The notes: generated by a model from the letters alone, not told the origin. 64,000 nucleotides of DNA from Hymenobacter aquaticus (GCF_004765605.1 NZ_SRLC01000002.1:310001-374000), one strand, 5' to 3'; positions 1 through 8,834 are shown, counted from the stretch's first letter. Translations and numbers: made by a program.

Positions 1-105
1 ATCTGCCGGCTGACATTCAGCGGTTCGGGCCGAAACACAAACGCCACTTGCTCACTGCGGCCGCCCGCCAGCAAGGTCGGAAACAGCAGTAAGCCCGCTC
101 CGGCT
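1..105 (-). other. Open frame at window edge, possibly a truncated minus-strand gene
   Basis: The first 105 bases read open on the minus strand, giving a hydrophobic start (VAGAGLLLFPTLLAGG) followed by a polar stretch (RSEQVAFVFRPEPLNVSRQ) that continues out of the window. This would fit the signal sequence of an exported protein. No ATG is visible in this frame near the lipoprotein stop at 104-106, so the start codon is unresolved. No function can be assigned. Confidence 0.25.
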
Positions 106-655
106 ACATATTGAAAAACTCCTGGAAGATTTCCAGCCAGGCGTGCGGCCCGCCGAAGCTCAGCACCAGGAAGTAGTAGCCGGCAATAACCACGGCCGCG
201 CCCACGCCCAGCCCCAGCCAGCCCCCGATCAGCAGCCCCAGCGTCACCCCGCCAATAATAAGCAGGGAGCCCAGGATGGCGTGGAAAATATCGGAGTCGT
301 CGGCCACCGGCCGCTGCTTGCGCCCGGGCTTGTGGGCGCGGCGGCCCTGGGTTTCCGGCTTGGCCACGCGGGCCAGCAGCCGGGCCGGGTGTACGCGGGG
401 CAAGGCTCGGGAACGGGCGGGTACCGGCTTTGCCGCCGGGGCCTGCGCTGCCGCCGCTTCGGTAGCTGCCGCCGCCGACTCGGAAGCAGCCAGCGTGGTT
501 TCGGGTGCGGGTGCGGGGGCGACAACCGTAGCAACGGCAGCGGCCGAACCCGGACCGGCGGCCGGCTGAAAGTCGAAGGCAGTCTTTTCGCTGCGGCAGC
601 CCAGCAGCAGGGCGAAGGAAAGAAGTAGGAAGCGGCTTCCGGAAAGTAAATTCAT
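104..655 (-). CDS. Alanine-rich lipoprotein with two C-terminal membrane segments
   Basis: A 183-residue protein that I cannot assign to a named family. It begins with a lipoprotein signal (SFALLLGC, lipobox Cys at about residue 20). A low-complexity Ala/Pro-rich linker covers about 30-75, followed by a basic stretch (about 75-115). Two adjacent hydrophobic segments lie at about 125-170 (IIGGVTLGLLIGG and VGAAVVIAGYYFLV). The long open frame continues upstream to about 1297, but that extension runs antisense through rocD, so the ATG at 655 that opens the lipoprotein signal is preferred. Bacteroidota have many short proteins with this Ala-rich linker plus paired transmembrane layout. The role is unknown. 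Confidence 0.7.
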   Translation of the reverse strand: MNLLSGSRFLLLSFALLLGCRSEKTAFDFQPAAGPGSAAAVATVVAPAPAPETTLAASESAAAATEAAAAQAPAAKPVPARSRALPRVHPARLLARVAKPETQGRRAHKPGRKQRPVADDSDIFHAILGSLLIIGGVTLGLLIGGWLGLGVGAAVVIAGYYFLVLSFGGPHAWLEIFQEFFNM

Positions 656-659
656 CGGC

Positions 660-696
660 AAAAAATAAGCGGACCGCCAAGATAAGGCGGTCCGCT
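660..696 (-). terminator. Rho-independent terminator of rocD
   Basis: An 11-bp stem (668-678 with 686-696) and a 7-base loop. On the minus strand it is followed by a T-rich tail, TATTTTTT. It lies directly between the rocD stop and the next minus-strand gene. Confidence 0.75.
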
Positions 697-720
697 CGGG
701 TTTACGGGAAAGCCGGGCGC

Positions 721-1977
721 TTAGAAGGCCAGAATCACCTCCTCGATAATGTCGCAGGCCTCGTGCATCTGCTCCTCGGTAATCACCAGGGGTGGGGCAA
801 AGCGGATAATGTCGCCGTGGGTGGGCTTGGCCAGCAGGCCCCGCTCCATTAGGCTCACGCACACGTCCCAGGCCGTGCGGCCGTCGGCGTGGGGCTTGAT
901 AACCACCGCGTTGAGCAGGCCCTTGCCGCGCACCAGCTCCACTACCTCCGGGCGCTTGGCCATCACCCGGCGCATTCTTTCGCGGAACACTTCGCCCTGG
1001 GCCTTGGAGTTGCTGATCAGGTGCTCGTCGTGCAGCACGTCGAGGGCGGCGCGCAGCACCACGCAGGCCAGCGGGTTGCCGCCGAAGGTAGAGCCGTGCT
1101 GCCCGGGCTGAATGGTGAGCATAATCGTATCCGAGGCCAGTACCGCCGACACCGGCATGGTGCCGCCCGACAAGGCCTTGCCCAGAATCAGAATGTCGGC
1201 GTGCACGCCTTCGTAGCACACGGCCAGCAGCTCGCCGGTCCGGCCCAGGCCGGTCTGGATTTCGTCGGCAATGAAGAGCACGTTGTGCTGCTTGCACAGG
1301 GCGTAAGCGTGGGCCAGATAGCCATCCGAAGGCACCATTACGCCGGCCTCACCCTGAATGGGCTCCACCATGAAGCCGCAGACGTGCGGATCTTTCAGGG
1401 CTTCTTCCAGGGCCGTGAGGTCGTCGTAGGGCACCACCTGGTAGCCGGGCATGTAGGGCCCGAAGCCGCCGGTGCTGTCGGCGTCGGTGCTGAAGGAGAT
1501 GATGCCGGTGGTGCGGCCGTGGAAGTTGTGCTCGGCCACCAGAATGCGGGCCTGGTTGGGGGCAATGCCTTTTTCCTGGTAACCCCACTTGCGGGCCAGC
1601 TTCAGGGCCGTTTCCACGGCTTCGGCCCCCGAGTTCATCAGCAGGGCCTTGTCGTAGCCAAACAGCTCACAGAGCTGCTTTTCGGCCGGGCCGAGCTGGT
1701 CGTTGAAAAAGGCGCGCGAGGTCAGGGTCAGCTTCTGGGCCTGCTCCACCATGGCCCCCACGATGCGCGGGTGGCAATGGCCCTGGTTCACAGCCGAGTA
1801 GGCCGAGAGGAAATCAAAATACTGCTTGCCTTCCACGTCCCACACGTGCACGCCCTCACCCCGGCTGAGCACCACGGGCAGGGGGTGGTAATTGTGGGCG
1901 CCGTAACGGTCTTCCAGGGCCATTAGCTCCTGGCTGCGGCTGGTGGTGGAGGCGGGTGAGGTGGGAGTAGCGTGCAT
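721..1977 (-). CDS. rocD: Ornithine--oxo-acid aminotransferase
   Basis: A PLP-dependent class III aminotransferase of 418 residues, the usual length for the family. It transfers the delta-amino group of ornithine to 2-oxoglutarate, giving glutamate semialdehyde for proline or glutamate synthesis and arginine breakdown. Recognisable parts are the N-terminal [17 protein letters not shown], the phosphate-binding [13 protein letters not shown], the aspartate motif [14 protein letters not shown], the PLP lysine in [11 protein letters not shown] and the [11 protein letters not shown] motif. These are typical of ornithine aminotransferase rather than acetylornithine aminotransferase. It stands alone, with its own terminator. 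The protein is cytoplasmic. Confidence 0.93.
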   Translation of the reverse strand: MHATPTSPASTTSRSQELMALEDRYGAHNYHPLPVVLSRGEGVHVWDVEGKQYFDFLSAYSAVNQGHCHPRIVGAMVEQAQKLTLTSRAFFNDQLGPAEKQLCELFGYDKALLMNSGAEAVETALKLARKWGYQEKGIAPNQARILVAEHNFHGRTTGIISFSTDADSTGGFGPYMPGYQVVPYDDLTALEEALKDPHVCGFMVEPIQGEAGVMVPSDGYLAHAYALCKQHNVLFIADEIQTGLGRTGELLAVCYEGVHADILILGKALSGGTMPVSAVLASDTIMLTIQPGQHGSTFGGNPLACVVLRAALDVLHDEHLISNSKAQGEVFRERMRRVMAKRPEVVELVRGKGLLNAVVIKPHADGRTAWDVCVSLMERGLLAKPTHGDIIRFAPPLVITEEQMHEACDIIEEVILAF

Positions 1978-2018
1978 GGTGGGAGGGAGTTAAGCCAACG
2001 AAAGAAATTCAGCTAGCC

Positions 2019-2026
2019 CAAAACTA
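2019..2026 (-). promoter_or_regulatory. Candidate -7 box for rocD
   Basis: On the minus strand this reads TAGTTTTG, matching the Bacteroidota TAnnTTTG box about 40 bases before the rocD start. No convincing -33 TTG was seen at the expected spacing. Confidence 0.4.
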
Positions 2027-2068
2027 CGCAAAAGCCCGCAAGGCGTTGAAAGCCCGCCAAGAAGCGGC

Positions 2069-2584
2069 TTACTCACCCAGCCGGTCGAGCCGGCTCTGAA
2101 TGTCCAGAAACTTGCCTACGTAGTTGCCTTCCTCCGAGCCTTCGGCCCGCACGATGGTCCAGTCGTACACGGCGCTGGTCGTAAATTCCAGGGTTTGGCC
2201 GGTGCTGTAGCCTTGCACGGTCTGCAGGGTGTTGGCAATGGTGCCCTGCACGTAGGTGTCTTCCCATTGCGTGACCTGCACGAACACCTGCTCAAACTTG
2301 CCGTCGGCGTCCACCACGCGGGTCGTCAGGTAGAAAGTTTCGCCCGGCTTGAGGCCCGCCTCGAAGCGCTTCTTAGCCTGGGGCAGGGTGCGAAGGGCCT
2401 CCTTCATGGGCTTGGCAATGAGCTGGTCAAACAAGGCCATCGACTGGGCCGGGTCGACCGAGCCGGCCTCGGCTCCGGTGGCCGCGGCTACGGGTTTGTC
2501 GGGTTGCATCTGCTGGGCCCGGGCCGGCAACCCAAGGCCGGGCAACAGCAACAACGACAGAAGAGCGGCGCGGAGGAAAGACAT
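2069..2584 (-). CDS. Exported DUF2314-like protein
   Basis: A 171-residue protein with an N-terminal signal peptide (SLLLLPGLGLPARAQ, cleavage expected near residue 24). The C-terminal half resembles DUF2314: a strand ending in VQVTQWEDTYVQGTIAN, then a glycine turn, then FTTSAVYDWTIV and a GNYVGKFLD tail. DUF2314 domains are small beta-rich domains of unknown function that often bear this 'G.I.N ... I.DW' pattern. Family placement is by eye. Convergent with nothing obvious, and probably monocistronic. Confidence 0.65.
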   Translation of the reverse strand: MSFLRAALLSLLLLPGLGLPARAQQMQPDKPVAAATGAEAGSVDPAQSMALFDQLIAKPMKEALRTLPQAKKRFEAGLKPGETFYLTTRVVDADGKFEQVFVQVTQWEDTYVQGTIANTLQTVQGYSTGQTLEFTTSAVYDWTIVRAEGSEEGNYVGKFLDIQSRLDRLGE

Positions 2585-2717
2585 GGCGAAGCCGGCGGAA
2601 GTCTGATTCTGGCGGGTGTTCCAAGGTACGAAAAGAGCGTCGTTTTGGCTGGCCCCGGCCGGTCCGCGCCGCGCGCCGCCTGGGCCGGCGGCCGATTTGG
2701 TGGTACCTTGCCGGCCT

Positions 2718-2900
2718 ATGGCCCTCCAACCCCAACCCCTGCAGCCGGGCGACTATTACCTCTCGCCGGAAGGTTTTATGGTGTTTACCGAACAATATCA
2801 TTTACGCCGCGGATTCTGCTGTAAAAGCGGCTGCCGGCACTGTCCGTGGGGTTTTGCCAAGGCCCGCAAGGCTGCCTCCGGGCCGGGCCGCCGGGGCTAA
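2718..2900 (+). CDS. Small cysteine-rich DUF5522-type protein
   Basis: A 60-residue protein with DYYLSPEGFMVFTEQYHL followed by RGFCCKSGCRHCPWGF. The CC-x3-CRHCP cysteine cluster is characteristic of the short DUF5522 family common in Bacteroidota and suggests bound metal. The ATG at 2718 is preferred over an upstream in-frame one because the family normally begins close to the DYY motif. It sits just before rpmB, but rpmB has its own promoter-like site. Function unknown. Confidence 0.7.
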   Translation: MALQPQPLQPGDYYLSPEGFMVFTEQYHLRRGFCCKSGCRHCPWGFAKARKAASGPGRRG

Positions 2901-2923
2901 CCGCTTATTTTTCAGCGCGCCGG

Positions 2924-2954
2924 TTTGTTACTGTCGTACAAATACCGATATTTG
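2924..2954 (+). promoter_or_regulatory. Promoter for rpmB
   Basis: TTTG at 2924-2927 and GATATTTG at 2947-2954, separated by 19 bases. This is the Bacteroidota TTG-N19-TAnnTTTG architecture with one mismatch in the -7 box. The predicted transcript starts about 40 bases before the rpmB ATG. Confidence 0.5.
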
Positions 2955-2997
2955 CGTCCCTTTTTCCAGCATTGAAACCTCTAAGTCCCTCGATATC

Positions 2998-3237
2998 ATG
3001 GCACGAGTTTGTGATCTGACCGGCAAGCGTACCCGCGTAGGCAACAACGTTTCGCACGCCAACAACAAAACGAAGCGCAAGTTCTATCCGAACCTGCAGA
3101 AGAAGCGCTTCTACATTCCCGAGGAGGATTCCTGGGTTACGTTGAAAGTAGCTACGAGCACTATCCGCACCATCAACAAGAACGGCATCATGTCGGTCCT
3201 GAAGAAGGCAAAAGAGCAGGGCTTCATCGTTTACTAG
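2998..3237 (+). CDS. rpmB: 50S ribosomal protein L28
   Basis: A 79-residue protein with the L28 hallmarks: MARVCDLTGKRTRVGNNVSHANN at the start, the basic KTKRKFYPNLQKKRF segment and the C-terminal GIMSVLKKAKEQGF. L28 is a late-assembling component of the large ribosomal subunit. The ATG at 2998 is chosen because the family starts with M-A/S-R-x-C. Unlike the usual rpmB-rpmG arrangement, the L33 gene lies about 1.9 kb downstream beyond an aminopeptidase gene. Confidence 0.95.
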   Translation: MARVCDLTGKRTRVGNNVSHANNKTKRKFYPNLQKKRFYIPEEDSWVTLKVATSTIRTINKNGIMSVLKKAKEQGFIVY

Positions 3238-3329
3238 ATTTTTCCGGAAGCCCGGAGTAGTATCTTACGGCCAATCCGCTGATTGCCGCGCACGCAACGT
3301 GCCGGTGCGTTCAGCGTCTTTGCTGCCGT

Positions 3330-4991
3330 ATGCTCTACTCGCTTCTGTCTAAATCGTCCCGGGTTTCCCTGGCCGTCGCCCTGACGGTTTCATTGGCTGG
3401 CTTTCCGTCGTCGGTAGTGCGCGCTCAGCGGGCTGCCGCTCCCGACCGTCCCACTGATTTCCTGGACCCCGCATTTCACCGGCAACGGAGAGAGCTGCTG
3501 CGCCAAGCGCTGCCGGCCCGCTCCGTTGCCGTTTTGTTTGCGGCCCCGGTCCGCAACCGGGCCAATGATGTGGATTTTATCTACCACCAGAGCCCCGACT
3601 TCTACTACCTGACCGGCTACACCGAGCCCCATTCGGTGCTGGTCCTGTTCAAGGAGCCCCAGACCATCGGGGGGCAGAGCGGCGTCACGGAAGCCCTGTT
3701 TACCCAGCCCCGCGACCCGCAGCGTGAATCCTGGACCGGCCGCCGCCTGGGTGCGGAGGGCGCTAAGCAGCAGCTCAAGCTCCAGTACACGGCCGACAAC
3801 AAGGCCTTTGCCGAGTCGGGTATCAGGTGGGCCGACTTCAGTCAGGTGCTGTTCTCGGATATTCCTGCCGACGTGCGCGACGACGCCCGCGACCCGGCCG
3901 ACCTCTACAACCTCGTGGCCGACTTCCGTCGCCAGGCTGGCATCCCCACCGATTACAACCCGGCCGTGGCGGAAATGCGCACCCTGATTCAAAAGTACGG
4001 GGCCATCAACGCGGCCAACTTGGTGCCGTATGTGGAAAGCCAGAGCAAAGCCATTACGGCCGTCGCCCAGGACGCCTACATCCAGGCCTACCGCCAGGCC
4101 ACGACCGATGCCGAGCGGCAGAAGGCCATTGCCAACAAGCCCGCTGCCGGCCGCTACGACGGGGCTACCTTGGGTGACGAGCTGAGTAAGCTGCGCGAAA
4201 TCAAGACGCCCGAGGAAATAAAGCTGCTGCGCCGCGCCGTGCAGATTTCCGCCACCGGCCAGCAGGAAGTAATGAAGGCGCTGCGGCCCGACCTGTCGGA
4301 AAACGCCGTGCAGGGCATCCACGAGTTTGTGTACCGCACCTACGGGGCCGAGTTTGAGGGCTACCCCAGCATCGTGGGGGCCGGGGCCAACGGCTGCATC
4401 CTGCACTACGAAACCAACGACAAGCCCCGCCTCGGCAACGACCTGATCTTGATGGACTGCGGGGCCGAATACCACGGCTACTCCGCCGACGTGACCCGCA
4501 CGGCCCCGCCCAGCGGCAAGTTCTCCCCGGCCCAGCGCCAGATTTACGATCTGGTGCTGGCCGCCCAGGACGCGGCTTTCAAGGAGTGCAAGCCCGGCAG
4601 CGAGTTTCAGGCCCCCCACAAGGCGGCCCTACAAGTCATCACCGACGGGCTGCTGAAACTGGGCCTGATTAAGGACGCGGCGGAGGTGCGCCGCTACTTC
4701 CCCCACGGCACCAGCCACTACCTGGGCCTCGACGTGCACGACCGGGGCACCTACCAGCCCTTGCAGCCCGGCACGGTCATTACCGTGGAGCCCGGCATCT
4801 ACATTCCGGCCAATAGCCCCTGCGACCCGAAGTGGTGGAACATCGGCGTGCGCATCGAAGACGATATTCTGATTACCAAATCGGGCTACGAAAACCTGTC
4901 GGCTGGGGCCCCGCGCACGGTGGCCGAAATCGAGGCGACGATGGCCAAATCCAGCGTACTGGATAATTTCAAGCTGCCGGTTTTGAAGTAG
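3330..4991 (+). CDS. Exported aminopeptidase P family (M24) metallopeptidase
   Basis: A 553-residue Xaa-Pro aminopeptidase-like enzyme that removes N-terminal residues preceding proline. It has a signal sequence (about 1-32, VALTVSLAGFPSSVVRAQ), an N-terminal creatinase-like domain (about 50-270) and the pita-bread M24 domain (about 285-535). The dinuclear metal ligands are all visible: Asp in ILMDCGAEYHG (about 375), Asp in SADVTRT (about 386), His in HGTSHYLGLDVHD (about 459), Glu in TVEPGIYIP (about 486) and Glu in VRIEDDILI (about 509). The signal peptide suggests a periplasmic enzyme, a common Bacteroidota variant. Confidence 0.9.
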   Translation: MLYSLLSKSSRVSLAVALTVSLAGFPSSVVRAQRAAAPDRPTDFLDPAFHRQRRELLRQALPARSVAVLFAAPVRNRANDVDFIYHQSPDFYYLTGYTEPHSVLVLFKEPQTIGGQSGVTEALFTQPRDPQRESWTGRRLGAEGAKQQLKLQYTADNKAFAESGIRWADFSQVLFSDIPADVRDDARDPADLYNLVADFRRQAGIPTDYNPAVAEMRTLIQKYGAINAANLVPYVESQSKAITAVAQDAYIQAYRQATTDAERQKAIANKPAAGRYDGATLGDELSKLREIKTPEEIKLLRRAVQISATGQQEVMKALRPDLSENAVQGIHEFVYRTYGAEFEGYPSIVGAGANGCILHYETNDKPRLGNDLILMDCGAEYHGYSADVTRTAPPSGKFSPAQRQIYDLVLAAQDAAFKECKPGSEFQAPHKAALQVITDGLLKLGLIKDAAEVRRYFPHGTSHYLGLDVHDRGTYQPLQPGTVITVEPGIYIPANSPCDPKWWNIGVRIEDDILITKSGYENLSAGAPRTVAEIEATMAKSSVLDNFKLPVLK

Positions 4992-5080
4992 CTGCTGCTG
5001 AGCGGATAGCGGAATACAAGAGGGTTAGCGCAGATTTCGAGGTAAAATCGGAAAAATCTATGCTACTATTTGGTTGATGG

Positions 5081-5111
5081 TTTGACAATTCCGAAAACAC
5101 TTGTACCTTTG
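5081..5111 (+). promoter_or_regulatory. Strong promoter for rpmG-DUF4295
   Basis: TTTG at 5081-5084 and a perfect TACCTTTG at 5104-5111, with a 19-base spacer. This is an exact Bacteroidota sigma-A consensus. The rpmG ATG follows 29 bases later. Confidence 0.8.
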
Positions 5112-5140
5112 CAGTCCTTAATCCAAAACCCCAAGTCGAG

Positions 5141-5323
5141 ATGGCTAAGAAAGGAAACCGGGTGCAGGTAATCCTGGAGTGCACCGAGCACAAGAACTCG
5201 GGTATGCCGGGCACCTCGCGCTACATTACCACCAAGAACCGTAAGAATACGCCTGAGCGTGTTGAGTTGAAGAAGTTCAACCCCGTGCTCAAGAAAATGA
5301 CCGTCCACAAGGAAATCAAGTAA
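5141..5323 (+). CDS. rpmG: 50S ribosomal protein L33
   Basis: A 60-residue protein with the L33 pattern: [41 protein letters not shown] and the closing [14 protein letters not shown]. Only one cysteine is kept, so this is a zinc-free (C-minus) L33. It is co-transcribed with the small DUF4295 gene 7 bases downstream, a conserved Bacteroidota pair, under the strong promoter at 5081-5111. Confidence 0.95.
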   Translation: MAKKGNRVQVILECTEHKNSGMPGTSRYITTKNRKNTPERVELKKFNPVLKKMTVHKEIK

Positions 5324-5330
5324 TTGAGCG

Positions 5331-5492
5331 ATGGCTAAGAAAGTAGTAGCAACCCTGAAAGTAGCAGGCGGCAAAGACTGGGCAAAAGTCATCCGCGCTG
5401 TAAAGTCGCCCAAAACCGGCGCTTACACCTTCCGCGAGGAGATGGTACCCGTTGACAAAGTGCAGGAGTTTATTGCCTCCGGCACGAAGTAA
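5331..5492 (+). CDS. DUF4295 small basic protein, partner of L33
   Basis: A 53-residue basic protein (MAKKVVATLKVAGGKDWAKV, then KSPKTGAYTFREEMVPVDKV). It matches the DUF4295 family that in Bacteroidota almost always follows rpmG, and is suspected to be ribosome-associated because of this linkage and its charge. The start is fixed by the ATG 7 bases after the rpmG stop, and a terminator follows. Exact function is not established. Confidence 0.9.
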   Translation: MAKKVVATLKVAGGKDWAKVIRAVKSPKTGAYTFREEMVPVDKVQEFIASGTK

Positions 5493-5526
5493 TTCGGCGC
5501 CTCCGGGCTGCTAGAATGAAGTGAAG

Positions 5527-5552
5527 AAGTCCCGCCGCCGTGGGACTTTTTT
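5527..5552 (+). terminator. Terminator of the rpmG-DUF4295 operon
   Basis: A 7-bp stem (AAGTCCC at 5527-5533, GGGACTT at 5542-5548) with an 8-base loop, followed by TTTT. Confidence 0.8.
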
Positions 5553-5570
5553 GCGTGTTAGGGTTTTTAT

Positions 5571-5712
5571 GGTGCGTAGTGCTTCGTTGGTAGTGCTTGG
5601 TACGAAAGCGCGCGGAAAGAGCGAGCTTGCATCAGCAAACGCCCGCTTGAGGGCTACTGCCCGGCCGGGTATCAACACTACGCACTAAGCACCACGCACT
5701 AAGCACCACTAA
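5571..5712. repeat. Inverted heptamer-type repeat in front of ftsY
   Basis: Short units GTGCGTA/GTGCTT appear near 5571-5600. Their complements CTACGCACTAAGCACC and ACGCACTAAGCACC occur at about 5676-5706, running right up to the ftsY ATG. The arms could fold over the intervening 75 bases. Confidence 0.55.
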
Positions 5713-6693
5713 ATGGGACTTTTCGATTTCTTTAAGAAGGACAAAGAGAGCAAGGAACAGCAGGAGTCGCTGGACAAGGGGCTGGAAAAAACCAAAACCA
5801 GCTTTTTCGACCAGCTCAGCAAGGCCGTAGTCGGCAAGGCGACGGTCGACGAAGCCGTGCTCGACGACCTGGAAAGCGTACTGGTGCACGCCGACGTGGG
5901 CATCGAAACCACGGTGAAGGTCATTGACCGCATCGAGAAGCGCGTGGCCCGCGACAAGTACGTGAGCACCTCGGAACTGGACCGCATCCTGCGCGAGGAA
6001 ATTGCAGGCCTGCTCGACGGCAACAGCGGCGCTACCGGCTCCCGCGCCATCCTCGACCGGGCCGACAACACCGGGCAGCCCTTCGTGATTATGGTAGTGG
6101 GCGTGAATGGCGTGGGCAAAACCACGACCATCGGCAAGCTGGCCCACCGCTTCCACTCGGCCGGCAAGAAAGTCGTGCTCGGGGCCGCCGATACCTTCCG
6201 GGCCGCCGCCGTGGATCAGCTCATCATCTGGGGGCAGCGCGTGGGTGTGCCGGTTATTTCGCACGGCATGAACACCGACCCGGCTTCGGTGGCCTACGAC
6301 GCGGTACAGAAAGGCGTGGAAATGGGCGCCGACGTGGTCATTATCGACACGGCCGGCCGACTGCACAACAAGGTGAACCTGATGAACGAGCTCAGCAAGA
6401 TCAAGCGGGTGATGCAGAAGGTGATTCCCGATGCGCCCCACGAAGTACTGCTGGTACTGGACGGCAGCACGGGGCAGAATGCCTTTTTGCAGGCCAAGGA
6501 GTTCACCAAAGCCACCGAGGTATCGGCTTTGGCCATTACCAAGCTCGACGGCACGGCCAAGGGAGGCGTGGTGATTGGCATTTCCGACCAGTTCAACATT
6601 CCGGTGCGCTACATTGGGGTGGGGGAGAAGATGACCGACTTGCAGCTCTTCGACCGGCATACCTACGTCAACTCCCTGTTTTCGAAGAAGTAA
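5713..6693 (+). CDS. ftsY: Signal recognition particle receptor FtsY
   Basis: A 326-residue SRP-type GTPase that docks ribosome-nascent chain-SRP complexes at the inner membrane. The short N-terminal helical N domain (about 20-100) is followed by the G domain: G1 GVNGVGKTTTIGKL (about 130-143), the ADTFRAAAVDQL insertion motif, G3 DTAGRLHNK (about 212) and G4 TKLDGTAKGG (about 276). The acidic A domain is almost absent, as in other short FtsY proteins. The start follows directly after the heptamer repeats. A strong terminator at 6725 ends the transcript. Confidence 0.96.
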   Translation: MGLFDFFKKDKESKEQQESLDKGLEKTKTSFFDQLSKAVVGKATVDEAVLDDLESVLVHADVGIETTVKVIDRIEKRVARDKYVSTSELDRILREEIAGLLDGNSGATGSRAILDRADNTGQPFVIMVVGVNGVGKTTTIGKLAHRFHSAGKKVVLGAADTFRAAAVDQLIIWGQRVGVPVISHGMNTDPASVAYDAVQKGVEMGADVVIIDTAGRLHNKVNLMNELSKIKRVMQKVIPDAPHEVLLVLDGSTGQNAFLQAKEFTKATEVSALAITKLDGTAKGGVVIGISDQFNIPVRYIGVGEKMTDLQLFDRHTYVNSLFSKK

Positions 6694-6724
6694 GAGTTGT
6701 TGTAAGCCAGAAACCAGTATTTTG

Positions 6725-6757
6725 ATGCCCTGTCGGTTTTATCCGGCAGGGCATTTT
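6725..6757 (+). terminator. Terminator of ftsY
   Basis: An 11-bp stem (6726-6736 with 6743-6753, one G-T pair) with a 6-base loop and trailing TTTTCTTTT. Confidence 0.85.
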
Positions 6758-6797
6758 CTTTTATCCGAGTGTCTATCTACCCCTATCTGTATAATCC

Positions 6798-7340
6798 ATG
6801 CCGCGTATTTCTCCTTCTCCTTTCAAATGGATGCTGACACTTATTCCAGTGTTGTTCAGCGCCTGTCTGCCTTATACCAATCGGACAAGCTACTCCGCGC
6901 ACACCATTATGCCAACTACGGCAACGGTGGCAGACTCCACGCAGCCGATTGTGGCGTTTGATCTACGTCGAGAGTTAACCTCCAAAGTCTATCCGCTTGT
7001 GGGCTACCTGGGAGAAAAGGGAGATTTTTCCTTGAGCGTACAGCTCTTCGGCGCCGGAGCGAAGCGTTACAACGCATTCGTACTAAAGAGCATGGAAATA
7101 GCGTCGGGAGGGAAGGTACATTTTGCTACTGCTGACTCCAGCTTTATTCACTTCCAGCTTTTCCGGGAAGAAGATAATATGCGGTATCATAAGTCAGGCT
7201 ACGTTATTGCGCTGGCAGATACCGTAAAGAAGCCATCACTTCGGGTAACGTATGAGTTGGTTAGCAATAACGGGCGGAAGTTGTACGAGTTCAACGGACG
7301 TTTATCAATAGATAGAAAAAGAGGACTGGATGGCTACTAA
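6798..7340 (+). CDS. Hypothetical lipoprotein
   Basis: A 180-residue protein with a lipoprotein-like signal (MLTLIPVLFSAC, Cys at about 23). The rest is a mixed beta-rich body without a recognisable motif. Three short tracts of polar residues alternate with aromatic beta strands (for example FSLSVQLFG and FIHFQLFREED). It is visibly less GC-rich than its neighbours. It lies alone between the ftsY terminator and rimO. No function is proposed. Confidence 0.6.
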   Translation: MPRISPSPFKWMLTLIPVLFSACLPYTNRTSYSAHTIMPTTATVADSTQPIVAFDLRRELTSKVYPLVGYLGEKGDFSLSVQLFGAGAKRYNAFVLKSMEIASGGKVHFATADSSFIHFQLFREEDNMRYHKSGYVIALADTVKKPSLRVTYELVSNNGRKLYEFNGRLSIDRKRGLDGY

Positions 7341-7406
7341 TAATCAGCAGTAGTGGCCTGAGCACGAAAGGAACGTTCACAGTAGGAAAAGGCGTTGTCG
7401 GGTTCG

Positions 7407-7414
7407 TACCTTTG
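7407..7414 (+). promoter_or_regulatory. Candidate -7 box for rimO
   Basis: TACCTTTG, a perfect TAnnTTTG box about 85 bases before the rimO ATG. The -33 element is not clear at the usual spacing. Confidence 0.45.
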
Positions 7415-7496
7415 CGGTCCGAATTTCGCTGCGGGCCGTAGCGGGCAAGTTTCTCACCTCTAAGAAATTGCCCAGCCGCCCGCCTACTCTACGCAT

Positions 7497-8810
7497 ATGA
7501 AAGTAAGAAGCCAGCTGGCCAATAAAGTCAACGTCATTACCCTGGGCTGTTCCAAAAACCTCGTCGACTCGGAGGTGCTGATGGGGCAGTTGCAGGCCAA
7601 TAACTTCGAGGTAACCCACGAGGCCGAGAAATCGGATGCCAACATCGTGATTATCAACACCTGCGGCTTTATTGACAACGCCAAGCAGGAAAGCATCGAC
7701 ACCATCCTGCGCTACGCCGACGAGAAAGAGGCCGGCCGCCTCGACAAGCTCTACGTGACGGGCTGCCTCTCGCAGCGCTACAAGGACGACCTGGAAGTGG
7801 AAATTCCGCAGGTCGATGCCTACTTCGGCACCCTGGAACTGCCCCAGCTGATGAAAACCCTGGAGGCCGACTACAAGCACGAGCTGGTGGGCGAGCGGCT
7901 CATCACCACGCCCCGGCACTACGCCTACTTCAAGATTGCCGAAGGCTGCAACCGGCCCTGCTCGTTCTGCGCCATCCCGCTGATGCGCGGCAAGCACGTG
8001 GACCGGCCCATCGAAGATCTGGTGAAGGAAGCCAAGCGCCTGGCTGGCATGGGTACCAAGGAGCTGATTCTCATTGCTCAGGACTTGACTTACTATGGGT
8101 TGCAGCACTACGGGGAGCGGAAACTGGCCGACCTGCTGCGCAACCTCTCCGACGTGAACGGCATCGACTGGATCCGGCTGCAGTACGCCTATCCGTCGCA
8201 GTTTCCGCTGGATGCGCTGGACGTGATGGTGGAGCGCGACAATATCTGCAAGTACCTGGATATGCCCTTGCAGCACATCAGCGACAACATGCTCAAGACC
8301 ATGCGCCGCGGTATCAGCAAGCGCCGCACGGTGGAGCTGGTGGATACCATCCGGCAGCGGGTGCCCGATATTGCGCTGCGCACCACGCTCATTGCCGGCC
8401 ACCCCGGCGAGACGCAGCAGGATTTCGAGGAGCTCTACGACTTCGTGGAGCAAACCAAGTTTGAGCGCCTGGGCATTTTCACCTATTCGCACGAAGAAAA
8501 CACCCACTCCCACACCCTGGCCGACGACGTGCCCGCCGAAGTGAAGCAAAACCGCGCCGACCAGATTATGGAGCTGCAGCAGGGCATTTCGATGGAGCTC
8601 AACGAGCAGAAGGTGGGCAATACCTACAAGGTGCTGTTTGACCGCAAGGAAAGCGGCTACTTCGTGGGCCGCACCGAGTTCGACTCGCCCGAAGTCGACA
8701 ACGAAGTGCTGGTGCCGGCTACGCCTGATACGTACGTGTCCATCGGCGGCTTTGCCAACGTGCAAATCACCGACGCTTCCGACTTCGACCTGTACGGCAA
8801 GCTGGTATAA
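7497..8810 (+). CDS. rimO: Ribosomal protein S12 methylthiotransferase RimO
   Basis: A 437-residue radical-SAM methylthiotransferase that modifies an aspartate of ribosomal protein S12. The N-terminal UPF0004 domain carries cysteines in ITLGCSKNLVDSE, INTCGFID and VTGCLSQRY, which bind the auxiliary cluster. The radical-SAM CxxxCxxC is seen in GCNRPCSFCAIP (about 150-160). Further motifs include HPGETQQDF, and a C-terminal TRAM-like domain covers about 370-437. The SKNLVDSE and KHVDRPIEDL signatures favour RimO over MiaB. The bidirectional terminator at 8835 follows. Confidence 0.95.
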   Translation: MKVRSQLANKVNVITLGCSKNLVDSEVLMGQLQANNFEVTHEAEKSDANIVIINTCGFIDNAKQESIDTILRYADEKEAGRLDKLYVTGCLSQRYKDDLEVEIPQVDAYFGTLELPQLMKTLEADYKHELVGERLITTPRHYAYFKIAEGCNRPCSFCAIPLMRGKHVDRPIEDLVKEAKRLAGMGTKELILIAQDLTYYGLQHYGERKLADLLRNLSDVNGIDWIRLQYAYPSQFPLDALDVMVERDNICKYLDMPLQHISDNMLKTMRRGISKRRTVELVDTIRQRVPDIALRTTLIAGHPGETQQDFEELYDFVEQTKFERLGIFTYSHEENTHSHTLADDVPAEVKQNRADQIMELQQGISMELNEQKVGNTYKVLFDRKESGYFVGRTEFDSPEVDNEVLVPATPDTYVSIGGFANVQITDASDFDLYGKLV

Positions 8811-8834
8811 CGACTGCCGTTTCCCGCGCGACAG

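Noticed and set aside
656..1297. N-terminal extension of the minus-strand lipoprotein gene
   Set aside because: It is in another frame over rocD, has low-complexity shadow composition, and the ATG at 655 begins a clear lipoprotein signal.
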